DNA of 64,000 nucleotides. It comes from Streptomyces sp. SAJ15 (GTDB taxonomy: Bacteria; Actinomycetota; Actinomycetes; Streptomycetales; Streptomycetaceae). Both the position numbers and the translations under genes were made by a program. The notes beneath the pieces were generated by a model. The model had not been told where the DNA came from, did no database searches, and saw only the letters and a list, made by a program, of their open reading frames with translations. The stretch lies in assembly GCF_007595705.1 (NCBI RefSeq), contig NZ_NISY01000013.1:1-64000 (forward strand), given 5' to 3'. Shown one piece after another: positions 32,527 to 40,492 of this stretch (position 1 is the stretch's first letter; every line of letters begins with the position of its first letter).

Positions 32527-33339
32527 CTAGAGGATCTGGATGCGCTGCAACCACCGGGAGGAATCGCCGACGAAGGCGTTCCGGCCGTGGATCAGGGAGT
32601 GGTTCTCGGCGATGAGAATGTCGCCGCTCCGCCATCCGTGCGCATAGCAGTATTCCGGACGGTGGGTGATGTCCCGGATCTCCTCGATGAATGCCTCGTG
32701 TTCCGCCTCCGGAATTCCCTCCGGTTCCACGGAGAGCGGGTTGAGGAACTTGTCCGCGGGCAGCGGCTCGGCGTACCGAAGCACCTTCTCACCGGACTGC
32801 GGATGGATGTCGACGAGCGGTCGGGTCACCTTTCCGCCGTAGTGCGCGAGCTTGTCGGTCCGGTAGGTGATGTTGATGCCCTCCCACCGCCGCCGAAGTT
32901 CCTCGCTGGCATCCTGGTACACCAGGCGGGTATCGCAGAAGACCGTTTCCCCGCCACCCGCCTCCGGTGCCTCATGGCACTGGAACATGAAATAGTGCGG
33001 GGTGGCCTTGGCGAATGCCCCGTCCCAGTGGAACGGCACCGATCCGCGCGCGAACAGATAGTTCTTCGGGTCCTCCTGGATGTTCAGATCCAGGACCGCT
33101 CCGAAGTCCCACTGCAGAATCTCGCCCCAGGTCTCGCAATAGGCGACCCAGTCCTCCTTCTCCAGCAGCTTGAAGCCGCGGAGGACGACCACCTTGGCCT
33201 CGTCGGTCCACCGCCCGAGGGTTTCCGGGGCGATATCGCGGAAATCGGCGTCCCCGGCCGGCGATTCGAGGAGCACGCCGAAGGGGCTGAGCGGGGTGCG
33301 CTTGAGGTCGGTGACAGCGCTATCGGACGGGTTCGGCAT
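32527..33339 (-). CDS. isnB: Fe(II)/2-oxoglutarate oxygenase, PvcB/IsnB-like
   Basis: This 270-aa TauD-fold oxygenase has the facial triad visible as H-x-D in VPFHWDG (about residue 103) and a distal His in NHSLIHGR, with a basic 2OG contact (NAFVGDSSRWLQR) following. In characterised systems the PvcB/IsnB partner of the isocyanide synthase oxidises the amino-acid isonitrile, often with decarboxylation to a vinyl isonitrile. Its start overlaps the isocyanide synthase gene by 20 bp, matching the usual isnA-isnB pairing. UAGGAG-type RBS about ten bases upstream. Confidence 0.88.
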   Translation of the reverse strand: MPNPSDSAVTDLKRTPLSPFGVLLESPAGDADFRDIAPETLGRWTDEAKVVVLRGFKLLEKEDWVAYCETWGEILQWDFGAVLDLNIQEDPKNYLFARGSVPFHWDGAFAKATPHYFMFQCHEAPEAGGGETVFCDTRLVYQDASEELRRRWEGINITYRTDKLAHYGGKVTRPLVDIHPQSGEKVLRYAEPLPADKFLNPLSVEPEGIPEAEHEAFIEEIRDITHRPEYCYAHGWRSGDILIAENHSLIHGRNAFVGDSSRWLQRIQIL

Positions 33340-34294
33340 TGATGCTGACTCCTACGGAACCGGGTGCGGGGGCGACGTAGTGGCTCGGCCGCTTGTTGCG
33401 CCAGACGAGGGTGGCCGACATCTCCTCGGCCGTCTCCTTCCGCACCAGGCGGAAGCCGCTGCCGTCGTCGAGGGCGACGGAGTGCCAGGGGGTGAACCAG
33501 TTCTCCGAGGTCTGCAGCAGCTGGAAGCCGATCTTCTCGGCGTGGCACTGCTGCGGGTGGATGGAGAGACGCAGGGAGCGCGGGAAGCGCTCGGCGACCA
33601 GACGGCTCCAGGCGTCGCTGCGCTGGATCACGGAGTAGGCGGTGCCCTTGGCCTGCTCCCGCATCCGGTTGCGGCTGAGCCCGGCGTTCTCGGGGAGCCC
33701 GGACTGGTCTTCGAAGACGAACCGGTGGATGCCGTTGAACAGGTACTTGGAGTTCTGGTCGGTGCTGACCTGACGGCGGAGCTCTTCCAGCGGCGTCGCG
33801 TACTTGAACGTCAGTTCCTCGCGCATCAGCGAGTAATCGGCCGGCGGGAAGGCGTCGTCGAGCGAGTACAGATCGATGTTCTCGCAGCCGGAGGTCTCGA
33901 TCATTCGGACCAGCTCGGCGCGGTATTCATCGATGGTGTCGTCCGGAACCCTCACCAGGTCGCCGAACACATGGCCGTCGGAGGCTATTCGGACCCGGGC
34001 GCCCGGGGCGTGGAAGTGGCTGATCTGCTCGCAGAACGCCTGCAGGAATTCGACGGCGAGTCGCTCGCCGTGGTCGGGCAGATGGCCCAGGACCTTGTTG
34101 GGGTTGGGTGATTTGGCCGGGAAGGCGAGAATGACGAACTCGATCGGTAACTGCTGGCTGAGGAAGTACTCCAGCTTGTCCCGGTGAATGTCGATGCATG
34201 TCTCGCAGGGGTTCTCGGCGCACGGATCCTGCGGATTCTGCGTGCGGCGGAACCGGAAGACGTGCTTAAGGATCTGGGCGGCAAGGTCGCTCAT
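33320..34294 (-). CDS. isnA: isocyanide (isonitrile) synthase, PvcA/IsnA/Dit1 family
   Basis: This 324-aa protein matches the pyoverdine/dityrosine biosynthesis (PF05141) family. The characteristic run starts FVILAFPAKSPNPNKVLGHL and continues with PDHGERLAVEFLQ, VRIASDGHVFGDLVRV and the C-terminal LRLSIHPQQ, KIGFQLL, TPWHSVAL. Family members convert the amino group of tyrosine or tryptophan to an isonitrile with ribulose-5-phosphate as carbon donor. An N-terminal CAENPCETC cluster is noteworthy. GGGGGAGAG precedes the ATG. Codon 49 (34148-34150) is TTA. It is the first gene after a 157-bp gap downstream of the P450 gene. Confidence 0.9.
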   Translation of the reverse strand: MSDLAAQILKHVFRFRRTQNPQDPCAENPCETCIDIHRDKLEYFLSQQLPIEFVILAFPAKSPNPNKVLGHLPDHGERLAVEFLQAFCEQISHFHAPGARVRIASDGHVFGDLVRVPDDTIDEYRAELVRMIETSGCENIDLYSLDDAFPPADYSLMREELTFKYATPLEELRRQVSTDQNSKYLFNGIHRFVFEDQSGLPENAGLSRNRMREQAKGTAYSVIQRSDAWSRLVAERFPRSLRLSIHPQQCHAEKIGFQLLQTSENWFTPWHSVALDDGSGFRLVRKETAEEMSATLVWRNKRPSHYVAPAPGSVGVSINAEPVR

Positions 34295-34414
34295 CCAGGA
34301 CTCTCCCCCGTGGATACCTTCTGGACGGGAATGAACTTTTCTTCGATTCGCACAGTGAAGCTCAGGCTAGAGGCTAACTCGTGCTGAGGGCAACGTTTTC
34401 CGTCGAGTCGATCT

Positions 34415-34434
34415 ATCAAACTTTGATGATCATC
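34415..34434. promoter_or_regulatory. candidate operator palindromes upstream of isnA
   Basis: In the relatively AT-rich gap between the P450 and isocyanide synthase genes, ATCAAA-C-TTTGAT (34415-34427) is a perfect inverted repeat. It overlaps the palindrome GATGATCATC (34425-34434), which sits in a larger imperfect one, TTTGATGATCATCGAAA. Such symmetry fits binding by a dimeric regulator, for example the nearby MarR protein. Confidence 0.45.
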
Positions 34435-34451
34435 GAAACGGAGTCATTGCT

Positions 34452-35819
34452 TCAGGTGCGCTCCAGCCGTACGGGAAGGCCGTCCCGCGGGATCGGCAAG
34501 GTGCTCATGTCCACCGGCATGGTGTACCCCGGCGGCACGCTCCAGCGGTGGCGCAGCAGCAGTTGGTGTAGCACCGCCTTGATCTGGAGCCCCGCGAACC
34601 GCTGGCCGACGCACTTGTGCACCCCGCCGCCGAACGGCGCCCAGGCCAGCGGATGCACCTTGTCCTCGCGTCGGTCCTCGGCGAACCGCCCAGGGTCGAA
34701 GCGCTCCGGGTCCGGCCAGTACTCGGACAGCCGATGGGTGGCGTGCAGCCCGAGTACCAGTCTGGTGCCCGCCGCCACATGGTGCCCCAGCAGCTCGGTG
34801 TCCCGGACCGCCCGGCGCATGAGCACCGGCACCGGGGTGTGGAGTCGCAGGGCCTCCTTCATCACCAGGTCCACCGCGACCAGTCGGTCCAGGTCCGCGT
34901 AGCCCAGCACCGGGGTGCCCACCGCCCGGCTCTCCTCCCGGGCCCGGTCCTGCCACTCCGGGTGTCTGGCCAGGTAGTAGAGCATCGCGGTCAGAGTGAT
35001 CTTGACGGTGTCGTGGGCCGCCATCAGGAGGAAGACCATGTGATTTATCACATCGTCGTCCGTGAAGCGCAGCCCGTCGTCGGTGCGCAGCCGACACAAC
35101 ACGCTGAACAGGTCCTCGCCGTCCCCGGCCCGCTTCTCCGGCAGCTTGCGGGCGAAGAAGTCCTCCAGTGTCCGGCGTCCGCGCAGCCCGGCCGACCAGC
35201 GGCTCAGCGGCAGCGGGAACCGGATCACCGCGGGTCCGGCCCGTACCGTGTCGATGAAGGCGCGGCTCACCCGGTCCGCCTCGGCCCCCAGCCGCAACCC
35301 CAGGAACACCTCGGTGGCCAGGTCCAGCGTCAACTGCTTCATCGCCGGCAGCACCCGGAAGTCGGGCCCCGGCCGCCAGCCGGCCAGCCCCTGGGCGATG
35401 CCCGTGTTGAGTGCGGTGAGATACCCGGCGAGCCGGTCGCGGGTGAACGCGCCCTGCATCACGCGTCGGTGGTCCAGGTGCTCGGCGAAGTCCAGCAGCA
35501 TCAGCCCGCGATGGAAGAACGGGCCGATGAAGTACTCCCAACCCTCCCCGCTGGCATACGCCTTGTGCGGATTGGTCAGCACCTCGGCCAGGGCGTCCGG
35601 TCCGGTGAGCATGACCAGCCGGGTGCCGAACGCGCGCGTCCAGGTCACCGGGCCGTAGCGGGCGTACTGCTGGAGCCACCAGGGCAGCGGATCGCGCACC
35701 AGTGTCAGCGACGTACCGATCAGTGGGAGCCCGGCGGTGCCCTGGACGGCGGTCAACCCGCTCTGACGAGGCGGTTGGGCAAGCGCCCGCGGCCGGGATA
35801 TTCGTGCGGTAAGAGACAT
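34452..35819 (-). CDS. cytochrome P450
   Basis: A 455-aa P450 with the heme-thiolate motif FGGGVHKCVGQRFAG, the K-helix KEALR (ExxR), and an I-helix AAHDTVKITLT in place of the usual AGxDT. The N-terminus has the PGxxGLPLIG-like GTAGLPLIGTSLTLV typical of CYP51/CYP120-type proteins rather than most small bacterial P450s. ATG 35819 has GAAGGCGG upstream. It precedes the isnA-isnB-halogenase-ubiA genes on the same strand and probably tailors their product, for instance by hydroxylation or coupling. No ferredoxin gene is adjacent. Confidence 0.9.
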   Translation of the reverse strand: MSLTARISRPRALAQPPRQSGLTAVQGTAGLPLIGTSLTLVRDPLPWWLQQYARYGPVTWTRAFGTRLVMLTGPDALAEVLTNPHKAYASGEGWEYFIGPFFHRGLMLLDFAEHLDHRRVMQGAFTRDRLAGYLTALNTGIAQGLAGWRPGPDFRVLPAMKQLTLDLATEVFLGLRLGAEADRVSRAFIDTVRAGPAVIRFPLPLSRWSAGLRGRRTLEDFFARKLPEKRAGDGEDLFSVLCRLRTDDGLRFTDDDVINHMVFLLMAAHDTVKITLTAMLYYLARHPEWQDRAREESRAVGTPVLGYADLDRLVAVDLVMKEALRLHTPVPVLMRRAVRDTELLGHHVAAGTRLVLGLHATHRLSEYWPDPERFDPGRFAEDRREDKVHPLAWAPFGGGVHKCVGQRFAGLQIKAVLHQLLLRHRWSVPPGYTMPVDMSTLPIPRDGLPVRLERT

Positions 35820-35999
35820 GACCCGCCTTCCCCCGTGTTTCGTCATGATGGCGCGTCAAGGGCCACTGTAACGGGCCGCCTTCGAAGGGCATGGGCGCCA
35901 GGGTCACCTGTACAGAACAGACACAAGCGGAGCAACCGCTGCTGCATCAGCGGATGGTGCGGGCGTCCGACCGTCCCGGGGAGACCCTCGGGGCGGGGC

Positions 36000-37268
36000 T
36001 CAGCCCAGTCCCAGCTCCGTCACCAGTGCGGCGAACCGGGCCGCCGCGGGGGAGCGCGGCGCGATGAGCAGCACGCCTTCGACGAGCTCGACCCAGGCGC
36101 CGTAGTCCTCACAGGTGCGCAGCAGCGACAGCGCCTCGGGCCGACTCGCCCCGTGCCGGCCCACCGCGGTGCCCATGGTGGGCAGCGCGTCCAGCAGCAG
36201 CTGCCAGGTGGCGGGGGCGGTCAGGTCCCGGATGGCCAGCAGGCCGTCGGTCAGAAGGGTGAGTTCGGCGACCGACAGCCGACCGGGGCGGGTGCGGCGG
36301 GCGGTGGACGGGGCGGCCATGGACACCGGCGCCGCCGGCGTCACCGGTGTCGCAGAGGTCGGCGGGGCCCCCGGGGCCACCGGGGCCGCCGTGCTCACCG
36401 AGGTCGCCACGGGGGGTGCCGCGGGCGCCGAGGCCGTCGTGCGGACCGCCGCCGGGTGCGGAGGCGCCGGCTCCGGGACGGCCGCGGGCAGCCGACTGAT
36501 CACCTCGTAGGCGAAGGCGGCCGCATGGTGGGAGGCGATCGGCTGCCAGCGCTCGTCGTGCGCCTCGCCCTTGTCGTCGAGCAGGTCGGAGATCCCCCGG
36601 ACCACCAGCGCCGGGACCTCCTCGTTCACATGGGCGCCGGCCAGGAAGCCGAAGCCCTCCATGTCGACCGCCACGGCGTCGCCCGCGCTCCCGGCGAGCC
36701 GCCGGCCCACCTCCGACAGCTGGTGCCCCACCACCCGCCCGCCCGCGGCGATCGGCTTGACATGGGCCCGTGGGCCGTCGGCGGACGCGCCCGGGAGCCG
36801 TCGCCGCCAGGTCCCGTCGGCCGCGACGAGCTGGGCCAACTGCACCAGGGAGTAGGCGGAGTGATGGGTCTTCTGACGGGGCAGGAAGCCCGCCTCGGTG
36901 TCCTTCCCCGTCTCGTAGTCGTAGACCACGTCGGCGGCCACCACATCGCCCAGCGCCACGTCCTTGCGGCCCCCCGCCACCCCGACGAACAGCAGCGCCC
37001 GCGGCGCGAACAGGGCCACCGAGCGCTCGGCCGACACCGCGGCCTGCGGATTCCCGGGACCCGTCATATGGATGGCGACCCTCCGCTCCACCGGGCCGTC
37101 GCGGAAGCCGCCCAGCTCGAACCACGAGCCGCGGGCGCTGACCGTGCGCAGGCCCCGCAGCGGTTCGCGCACCGCCCGGTACTCCACGCCCAGCGCGGTC
37201 AGCACGACCACGTCGACCCGATCCCCGTCCGCCGCCGGGCCCCGCTCTCCACTCTCACCGAACCGCAC
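36000..37268 (-). CDS. nucleoside phosphorylase/nucleosidase domain fused to EAD2-like domain
   Basis: This 422-aa protein has an N-terminal PNP/MTA-SAH nucleosidase-fold domain (VVVLTALGVEYRAV; ALLFVGVAGGRKDVALGDVV; VDMEGFGFL; LVVRGISDLLDD). The catalytic-type Glu (MEG) and Asp (SD) are retained. After an Ala/Pro/Thr-rich linker (about residues 260-325), a C-terminal helical domain (LTDGLLAIRDLTAPATWQLL, then RPEALSLLRTCEDYG) resembles effector-associated domain 2 of bacterial conflict systems. The GTG at 37268 follows AAGGGGGAG; an ATG at 37298, four bases after the upstream stop, is an alternative. It is the last gene of a three-gene operon. Confidence 0.8.
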   Translation of the reverse strand: MRFGESGERGPAADGDRVDVVVLTALGVEYRAVREPLRGLRTVSARGSWFELGGFRDGPVERRVAIHMTGPGNPQAAVSAERSVALFAPRALLFVGVAGGRKDVALGDVVAADVVYDYETGKDTEAGFLPRQKTHHSAYSLVQLAQLVAADGTWRRRLPGASADGPRAHVKPIAAGGRVVGHQLSEVGRRLAGSAGDAVAVDMEGFGFLAGAHVNEEVPALVVRGISDLLDDKGEAHDERWQPIASHHAAAFAYEVISRLPAAVPEPAPPHPAAVRTTASAPAAPPVATSVSTAAPVAPGAPPTSATPVTPAAPVSMAAPSTARRTRPGRLSVAELTLLTDGLLAIRDLTAPATWQLLLDALPTMGTAVGRHGASRPEALSLLRTCEDYGAWVELVEGVLLIAPRSPAAARFAALVTELGLG

Positions 37269-37302
37269 AGCTCCCCCTTGTGAACACGGGCCGACCATGG
37301 TG

Positions 37303-37851
37303 TCACGGGCCGCGAAGGTCCGCGTAGAGCGCTATCTGCACCCCCAGCAGGACGATCAACGCCACCTCCAGGACCGACAGCGTGAGCAGCGCCGGATTGA
37401 CCGGGCCCTGGACCCAGTAGACGATCAGGGACGCGGCCGGCGCGGCGCAGAAGATCAGCAGATCGACGGCGAGTTGCAGTCGCTTGCGGGAGACCCGGCG
37501 TCGGTCGCTGCGGTGCGCCGTCTCCCAGCCGAAGACCCCTCTGGGCTGGCCCCCGGCGAGGGCGGCGAGCCGCGGGCCGAGGTCCTCGCGGACATAGCGT
37601 CCGATGGCCGAGATCTTCTCGTCGTTGACCAGGTAGGTCCAGCCGAGGAGCACGGTGGCGGGCGGCAGGAGCAGTAACAACTCGGTGTGGCCGTCGTTCT
37701 GGAGCGTGAAGGTGATGATGGCCGCCATGGAGGCGAGTGTCGCGTAGAGCAGATTGTCGCGGAACCCGATCCGCGCCCGTTGCTCCTCCTTCACCTGCTC
37801 GTACTCCACGATGAGCAGCCGGCCGGCCATCGCGTCCTCCTCGCTCGCCAT
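37303..37851 (-). CDS. four-helix membrane protein of the nucleosidase operon
   Basis: This 182-aa protein has two pairs of predicted helices (LLYATLASMAAIITFTL, LLLLLPPATVLLGWTYLV, then LAVDLLIFCAAPAASLIVYWV and SVLEVALIVLLGVQIALYA). A charged cytosolic loop separates the pairs and the N-terminus is acidic (EYEQVKEEQR). No family name is recognised. Position between two nucleosidase-domain genes suggests a membrane effector or anchor in the same system. AGGGGGAA precedes the ATG. Codon 59 (37675-37677) is TTA. Confidence 0.8.
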   Translation of the reverse strand: MASEEDAMAGRLLIVEYEQVKEEQRARIGFRDNLLYATLASMAAIITFTLQNDGHTELLLLLPPATVLLGWTYLVNDEKISAIGRYVREDLGPRLAALAGGQPRGVFGWETAHRSDRRRVSRKRLQLAVDLLIFCAAPAASLIVYWVQGPVNPALLTLSVLEVALIVLLGVQIALYADLRGP

Positions 37852-37907
37852 GGTTCCCCCTGTTCGCTCGCTGCGGTCGCTGTCGCGCTCGTCGATGTCG
37901 TCCCCGT

Positions 37908-39710
37908 TCAGCCGAGGTCCTCATGCGCGGCCCGGCGCAGCGCGGCCTGCAGCGTGCGGATGTGCGGGCGCTCGGCGGGGTCGGCGGCGAGCGCGCGGCG
38001 CAGGACGCGAGGGAGGGCATGGGGGAGGGAGTGGGGGAGGGGGCTGGATGTGCCGGGGGCGGGGCGGCCGGTGACCAGGCGGGCGCAGACGACGGCCAAC
38101 CGGTGGACGTCGGCGCTCTCACCGGCCGCCGTGTCGCCCGCGGCGGGCACCCGGCAGGCGAGCCCGAGGTCGCGCAGGGCGAAGCGCGTGGCCGTCGGCC
38201 CACCACCGAGGACCACGATCCCGGCCGGGCCGAGGCGGCGATGGCTGAAGCCCAGCTCGTGCAGGCCGGCCAGGGTGTCGCAGAGCGCCGCCAGCCCGGT
38301 GAACAGCCGGAACCGGCGCCACGGGTCGAGGGGACGGCCGTCGGCGTCGAACGCGGCGGCCAGGGTCTCGCACGGATGCCCCGTCACCTCCTGGCGCGGC
38401 CAGACGACGGTGAGCACCGGCGCCCGACCGGGCACATACCGGTCCAGCCGGGGCAGCCCCGGCACCCGCTCTCCCAACGCGGGCAGCACGTCCCGTTCCT
38501 GGGCCAGCGCCTGGCGGGCGTCGCGCGCCCCGAGGGTGTCCCGGACCGCCGTGACCTGGCGCAGCCAGACGTAGCAGGCCCGCGGTCCCTCGCCGCGCAG
38601 GGCCAGGGACTGCCGCTCGATCAGGGAGCCGTCGGCGGAGTGATGCTCCTCGCGGGTCTCCTCGTGCAGGACGTAGGACTCTCCGCCGAGGAGCACGCGC
38701 GGCCTGCTACCGCCCTCGGTCCCGGCTCCGCCGCCGTTCCCGTTCTCGACTCCGCTGTCGCCACCGCCGGCCGTCGCGAGAGCCGACGGGGTGCGCCCGG
38801 CGTATCCGAGCCGGTCGCCTGGCCGGTGGCCTGCGGGGTCTCCGTACGGGTCGGACAGGCCACCGGCCAGATCGTCGGACAGGCCACCGGGCAGGGCGTC
38901 GGGAGCGGGCTCCAGGGCGAGCTCGCGGACCAGGGCGACGGCCAGGGCGGCGGCGTGCCGGGCGGCGGCCTGCCGGGACGCCATCGGCCGGGCGTCGGCG
39001 GCGTCCGCCGTCCGCTCGCCCCCGTCCACCCGATCGCTGATGCCGCGCACGATCAGCGCGGAGAGCGCGTGGTTGAGATGGGCCGCGTGGACCACCCCGG
39101 CCCCCTCCGTCTCCACGGCGACCGCGTCGTTGTAGCTGCCGCGCAACCGCCGCGCGAGCGCCGAGGAGACGGACCGCAGCACCACGTCGCCCGCCGCGAT
39201 CGGCTCCAGATGCACCCGCGGCGGGCGCTTCCGGGCGGCGGCCGGCAGCAGCCCGACCCAGGAGCCGGTCCGGTGCAGCCGACGGACCCGCTGCTCCAGA
39301 TGATGGGGCGCCAGATAGCCCGACGGCCGCGCCTGGAAGCCCTCGTCCGACTCCCGCCCGCCCTGGTAGGCGTGCACCTTGGTCGCCACGACGACATCGC
39401 CGACGGCGATGTCCTCCCGCAGCCCTCCGGCCACCCCGACGAACAGCACCGCCCGCGGCCGGAACAGGGCCGCCGCCCGCTCCGTGATCACCGCCGCGCC
39501 CTGCGCCCCCGTGCCGATCTCGGCCAGCGCGACCCGCCACGCGGTGCCGGGCACGGTGCCGAGCTCGAAGAGGGTGCCGGCCCGGTGCGCACACGGCCGC
39601 AGATCCTCCAGATACGCGCTGACCGCCGCGTACTCCAGGGGCAGCGCGGTCAGCACGACCACCACGGGCGCCCGGCCGGGTGCGTCCTCCACCTCGTACA
39701 CCGCGGTCAT
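37908..39710 (-). CDS. nucleoside phosphorylase/nucleosidase domain fused to a pseudokinase
   Basis: This 600-aa protein has an N-terminal PNP/MTAN-fold domain paralogous to that at 36000 (VVVLTALPLEYAAVS; AVLFVGVAGGLREDIAVGDV; VETEGAGVV; LIVRGISDRVDGG). A low-complexity linker (about residues 265-330) leads to a C-terminal protein-kinase-like domain. There the catalytic loop reads LHELGFSHRRLGPAGIVVLG: the Asp of HRD, the Lys and the Asn are lost, while the metal motif is DLG. It is therefore probably a catalytically dead sensor or scaffold. Start ATG 39710 has GAGG close upstream. Longer upstream readings overlap other genes and are not credible. Confidence 0.8.
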   Translation of the reverse strand: MTAVYEVEDAPGRAPVVVVLTALPLEYAAVSAYLEDLRPCAHRAGTLFELGTVPGTAWRVALAEIGTGAQGAAVITERAAALFRPRAVLFVGVAGGLREDIAVGDVVVATKVHAYQGGRESDEGFQARPSGYLAPHHLEQRVRRLHRTGSWVGLLPAAARKRPPRVHLEPIAAGDVVLRSVSSALARRLRGSYNDAVAVETEGAGVVHAAHLNHALSALIVRGISDRVDGGERTADAADARPMASRQAAARHAAALAVALVRELALEPAPDALPGGLSDDLAGGLSDPYGDPAGHRPGDRLGYAGRTPSALATAGGGDSGVENGNGGGAGTEGGSRPRVLLGGESYVLHEETREEHHSADGSLIERQSLALRGEGPRACYVWLRQVTAVRDTLGARDARQALAQERDVLPALGERVPGLPRLDRYVPGRAPVLTVVWPRQEVTGHPCETLAAAFDADGRPLDPWRRFRLFTGLAALCDTLAGLHELGFSHRRLGPAGIVVLGGGPTATRFALRDLGLACRVPAAGDTAAGESADVHRLAVVCARLVTGRPAPGTSSPLPHSLPHALPRVLRRALAADPAERPHIRTLQAALRRAAHEDLG

Positions 39711-39878
39711 ACACCTCGGCCTTCGGTCGCGGTCCGAACACTGCCGACCACATGATGTTACCGGGAACGGTGGGGGTGGAGCGGGTGAAAGGTCAGGTGG
39801 AGCGGCCATGACCGGTGCGTCGCGGGGTGGTTGACTGGGGTCCGGAAGCGACGACCGACGAAAGCGGGTCTGACGACG

Positions 39879-40367
39879 ATGAGCCTGTACGACATCCCCC
39901 TGCGCACCCTCTCCGGCGAGCCGACCACGCTCGGCGCGCACCGGGACAAGGCCGTGCTCCTGGTCAACGTGGCCTCCAAGTGCGGGCTGACCCCGCAGTA
40001 CGAGGGCCTGGAGCGGCTCCAGCGGCGGTACGTGGAGCGCGGCTTCACCGTCCTGGGCGTGCCCTGCAACCAGTTCGCCGGGCAGGAGCCGGGGACGGAT
40101 GAGGAGATCCAGACCTTCTGCTCCACCACCTATGGCGTCACCTTCCCCCTCCTGGAGAAGCTCGACGTCAACGGCGAGGACCGACACCCCCTCTACACCG
40201 AGCTGACCCGCACCCCGGACGCGACCGGCGAGGCCGGCGACGTCCAGTGGAACTTCGAGAAGTTCCTGGTCTCCCCGCGCGGCGAGGTCGTCGGCCGGTT
40301 CCGCCCGCGCACCGAGCCGGAGGCCCCCGAACTGGTGGCCGCGATCGAGGCCCAGCTCGCCGGCTAG
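39879..40367 (+). CDS. glutathione peroxidase-family thiol peroxidase
   Basis: A 162-aa GPx-fold enzyme reducing peroxides. Conserved elements are NVASKCGLTPQYEGLERL (peroxidatic Cys instead of selenocysteine), GVPCNQFAGQEPG (with the conserved Gln) and WNFEKFLVSPRG (Trp/Asn of the catalytic tetrad). Actinobacteria lack glutathione, so the reductant is probably thioredoxin or mycothiol-linked. The ATG at 39879 (MSLYDIPL) is used; an upstream ATG would add non-conserved residues. Confidence 0.93.
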   Translation: MSLYDIPLRTLSGEPTTLGAHRDKAVLLVNVASKCGLTPQYEGLERLQRRYVERGFTVLGVPCNQFAGQEPGTDEEIQTFCSTTYGVTFPLLEKLDVNGEDRHPLYTELTRTPDATGEAGDVQWNFEKFLVSPRGEVVGRFRPRTEPEAPELVAAIEAQLAG

Positions 40368-40492
40368 CGAGCGGCCGCCCGGCGGGCGCCGTCGGTGCGG
40401 CCGACGACACCCCGGGGCTCCCCGCGCGGGCCGACCGGCGTTCCGCGGCCTCCCCCCCCGGCATCCCGGGCGTGGGAGAGGCCGCCGGGCCG

